From Thermodesulfobacteriota bacterium (GTDB taxonomy: Bacteria; Desulfobacterota; Dissulfuribacteria; Dissulfuribacterales; UBA3076), in assembly GCA_003645605.1 (NCBI GenBank), contig QNAY01000043.1, positions 1-8,426 on the forward strand: 8,426 nucleotides of DNA, written 5' to 3'. Below the pieces are notes generated by a model that saw only the letters and a program-made list of their open reading frames with translations, searched no databases and had not been told where the DNA came from. Positions 7,644-8,426 of the stretch are shown piece after piece. Each line of letters opens with the position of its first letter. The stretch's first letter is position 1. A program made the translations under genes and the position numbers.

Positions 7644-7733
7644 TTATTGATATTTGTACATTACTACCACAATACCAAAAAAAACCCCACTAATTGAAGT
7701 AAACATCCGTCCCAGCCGACCCAATATCGACAT
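7644..7733 (-). CDS. Possible 29-residue hydrophobic small protein
   Basis: An ORF begins ATG TCG ATA TTG and ends in TAA, lying between the tRNA and the terminator-like hairpin. The product starts with a basic stretch (MSILGRLGRMF), continues with a hydrophobic stretch centred on GVFFGIVVVM, and ends YKYQ, consistent with a single membrane-spanning peptide. An inner ATG preceded by GGGACGG would give 20 residues. For the longer form GAGG lies 13 nt upstream, which is farther than optimal. The stop is 14 nt before the hairpin, as for a small gene with its own terminator. I do not recognise the family, and chance is a real alternative. Confidence 0.25.
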   Translation of the reverse strand: MSILGRLGRMFTSISGVFFGIVVVMYKYQ

Positions 7734-7759
7734 GAGCAAGCACGAACCTCAAAAAGGGT

Positions 7760-7835
7760 TGGAGCGGGCGACGGGGTTTGAACCCGCGACCCCAAGCTTG
7801 GGAAGCTTGTACTCTACCAACTGAGCTACACCCGC
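7760..7835 (-). tRNA. tRNA-Gly (anticodon CCC), CCA encoded
   Basis: The 76-nt gene folds as a complete cloverleaf: acceptor GCGGGTG with CGCCCGC (one U-G pair), D arm GCTC-AGTTGGTA-GAGT (one G-U pair), anticodon stem CAAGC/GCTTG with loop TTCCCAA, a 5-nt variable loop GGGTC, T arm GCGGG-TTCAAAC-CCCGT, discriminator T and an encoded CCA. The anticodon at 7800-7802 is CCC, which reads GGG glycine codons. It has its own strong promoter and lies 157 nt upstream of rimP in the same orientation. In E. coli the corresponding place is held by initiator tRNA metY, so a tRNA as operon head is a known theme but the identity here differs. Confidence 0.97.
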
Positions 7836-7850
7836 TTGTAATCCAGACGC

Positions 7851-7878
7851 ATATTAAGAATGAAATAGAGAATGTCAA
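7851..7878 (-). promoter_or_regulatory. Sigma70-type promoter for tRNA-Gly and the operon
   Basis: On the minus strand a perfect TTGACA (7873-7878) is followed by a 16-bp spacer and TAATAT (7851-7856, 4 of 6 matches to TATAAT). The -10 ends 15 nt before the mature tRNA 5' end, giving a short leader of roughly 8-10 nt. An AT-rich stretch at 7895-7911 lies upstream where an UP element would be. This is the best promoter seen in the window. Confidence 0.75.
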
Positions 7879-7971
7879 GAATTTCGAGAAGCTCTGGATA
7901 TTTTATATAAGTGCAGGCGAGTTTTGTGACGCAGCACTGAGGGCTCTTTTAAGCTCTTAGTGGCAAGCTAT

Positions 7972-8006
7972 ATTGTGTCTGAACGAAAAGGCCGTTCAGA
8001 CACAAT
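7972..8006. repeat. Perfect 14-bp-arm inverted repeat (hairpin)
   Basis: ATTGTGTCTGAACG (7972-7985) and its exact complement (7993-8006) flank a 7-nt loop AAAAGGC. The stem is strong on either strand but has no U tract on either side, so it is not a typical terminator. Read on the minus strand, 7972-7989 is TTTTCGTTCAGACACAAT, which matches plus-strand 102-119 downstream of truB at 16 of 18 positions. Confidence 0.85.
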
Positions 8007-8120
8007 TTCGAATTCTAAATTCTAAATTTTGAATTAAAAAAGAAATAATATTAACATGTTAATGGTTCCCGACCTAAATTGAGAAAACAAAATTTGGGGT
8101 TTCCGTTCAGGCACTAAATA

Positions 8121-8140
8121 GCTAACAGCTAACAGCTAAT
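8121..8140. repeat. Short tandem GCTAACA repeat
   Basis: Nearly three tandem 7-bp units (GCTAACA, GCTAACA, GCTAAT). The last 13 bases, GCTAACAGCTAAT (8128-8140), recur in inverse orientation at 5573-5585 in the nusA-infB spacer. Confidence 0.6.
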
Positions 8141-8266
8141 GGCTGGCATCCATCTATGTTGAAAAAGTGTAAACTACAAAATGAAGGATGTTGAGATATC
8201 CGGGTAGAACTGGATATTTCATATAAGGTAACCGTTCACGCTAATGTGTCATGATTCGCGCTGCCA

Positions 8267-8294
8267 TGTCATTCCGACCAAGGGGAGAAATCTT
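8267..8294. repeat. REP-like half element next to the GIY-YIG gene
   Basis: This 28-bp block matches the left arm of the element at 12-39 at 24 of 28 positions and in the same orientation (TGTCATTCCGACC then GGGGAGAAATCTT). No inverted partner arm lies within the remaining sequence. Its last base is the first base of the complement of the GIY-YIG stop codon, so the repeat abuts the gene end exactly. Confidence 0.75.
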
Positions 8295-8426
8295 TACCAT
8301 CCCGAACTCAGGTCTTTCCAGTTTGGGTTCATCCGGTTCACCAATTGATTCTTCTTCTCTCTTCGCCATTTCTTTATTTCTTTTTCTCTGGCAATAGCAG
8401 CAGTTACGTCTTGCGTTTCTTCAAAA
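8294..8426 (-). CDS. GIY-YIG nuclease family protein, C-terminal part (5' end outside window)
   Basis: A frame enters from the right edge and runs 43 codons to TAA. It reads FEETQDV, then AAIAREKEIKKWRREKK, then NRMNPNWKDLSSGW. This is the C-terminal signature of the short single-domain GIY-YIG proteins (about 90-100 residues): a REKxIKxWxRxKK helix followed by xxNPxWxDLS. The GIY-YIG and catalytic Arg/Glu motifs would be outside the window. Such proteins are putative endonucleases with mostly unknown roles. The stop codon and the sequence after it belong to the REP-like block, so the repeat begins at the gene end. Identification is from memory of the family, without a search. Confidence 0.75.
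   Translation of the reverse strand, partial: FEETQDVTAAIAREKEIKKWRREKKNQLVNRMNPNWKDLSSGW

Larger units (their letters stand above)
7836..8293. other. Repeat-rich intergenic region upstream of tRNA-Gly
   Basis: About 460 bp without a convincing gene. Apart from the promoter, it holds a 17-bp direct repeat TGGATATTTYATATAAG (7895-7911 and 8211-8227, 16 of 17 identical), a strong hairpin (7972-8006), AATTCTAAATTCTAAATT units (8010-8027), a perfect 14-bp palindrome ATTAACATGTTAAT (8050-8063), CGTTCA words (7993, 8104 and 8233), GCTAACA tandem units (8121-8140) and a REP-like half element at the right end. Short frames exist but none has a credible start, codon pattern or recognisable product. 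Confidence 0.6.

Noticed and set aside
7690..7878. Minus-strand open frame of 62 codons across the tRNA
   Set aside because: Most of it is the tRNA-Gly read as codons, which commonly gives peptides of this type.
7972..8006. Hairpin as an intrinsic terminator of the GIY-YIG gene
   Set aside because: No U tract follows the stem on either strand, and it lies about 290 bp beyond the stop codon.
8121..8140. GCTAACA units as a CRISPR-like array
   Set aside because: Units are 7 bp, directly adjacent and without spacers.
8158..8207. Short plus-strand frames beginning at ATG near 8158 and 8181
   Set aside because: Only 12 and 8 codons, no ribosome site and no recognisable product.

Overview
The window holds one compact, minus-strand block for translation and ribosome assembly, read from right to left: tRNA-Gly(CCC), rimP, nusA, infB, a ylxP-type DUF503 gene, rbfA, a DHH-family phosphoesterase (nrnA type) and truB. 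The far right edge carries the C-terminal end of a separate minus-strand GIY-YIG nuclease gene. The order rimP-nusA-infB-ylxP-rbfA-nrnA-truB, moderate GC content, and protein sequences of Gram-negative anaerobe character suggest a deltaproteobacterium (Desulfobacterota or a relative). That assignment is inferred from gene order and general resemblance, not from a search.

Right part (about 7836-8426): the GIY-YIG gene tail, then about 460 bp without a convincing gene. This gap is packed with short repeats: a half copy of a REP-like palindromic repeat, several CGTTCA-containing modules, a 14-bp-arm hairpin, GCTAACA tandem units and AT-rich AATTCTAAATT units. At its left end is a good sigma70-type promoter (TTGACA, 16 bp, TAATAT) that starts the tRNA transcript.

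Middle (2158-7835): after the tRNA there is a possible 29-codon hydrophobic ORF. An intrinsic-terminator-like hairpin follows, whose U tract runs directly into the ATG of rimP. No strong promoter is visible between tRNA and rimP, so expression of the operon probably depends on readthrough of this hairpin. NusA itself influences hairpin termination, which makes autoregulation plausible. rimP, nusA and infB are separated by 78- and 137-bp spacers filled with inverted repeats. From infB to truB the genes are 3-10 nt apart or overlap by a few bases and must be translationally linked.

Left end (1-120): downstream of truB lies a complete inverted-repeat element (two 28-bp arms) of the same family as the half copy next to the GIY-YIG gene.

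Together the proteins mature the 30S subunit (RimP, RbfA, probably YlxP), initiate translation (IF2), couple transcription to translation (NusA), modify tRNA (TruB) and degrade nanoRNA or pAp (NrnA). The core genes are ordinary. The unusual material is the repeat system and the leader arrangement.
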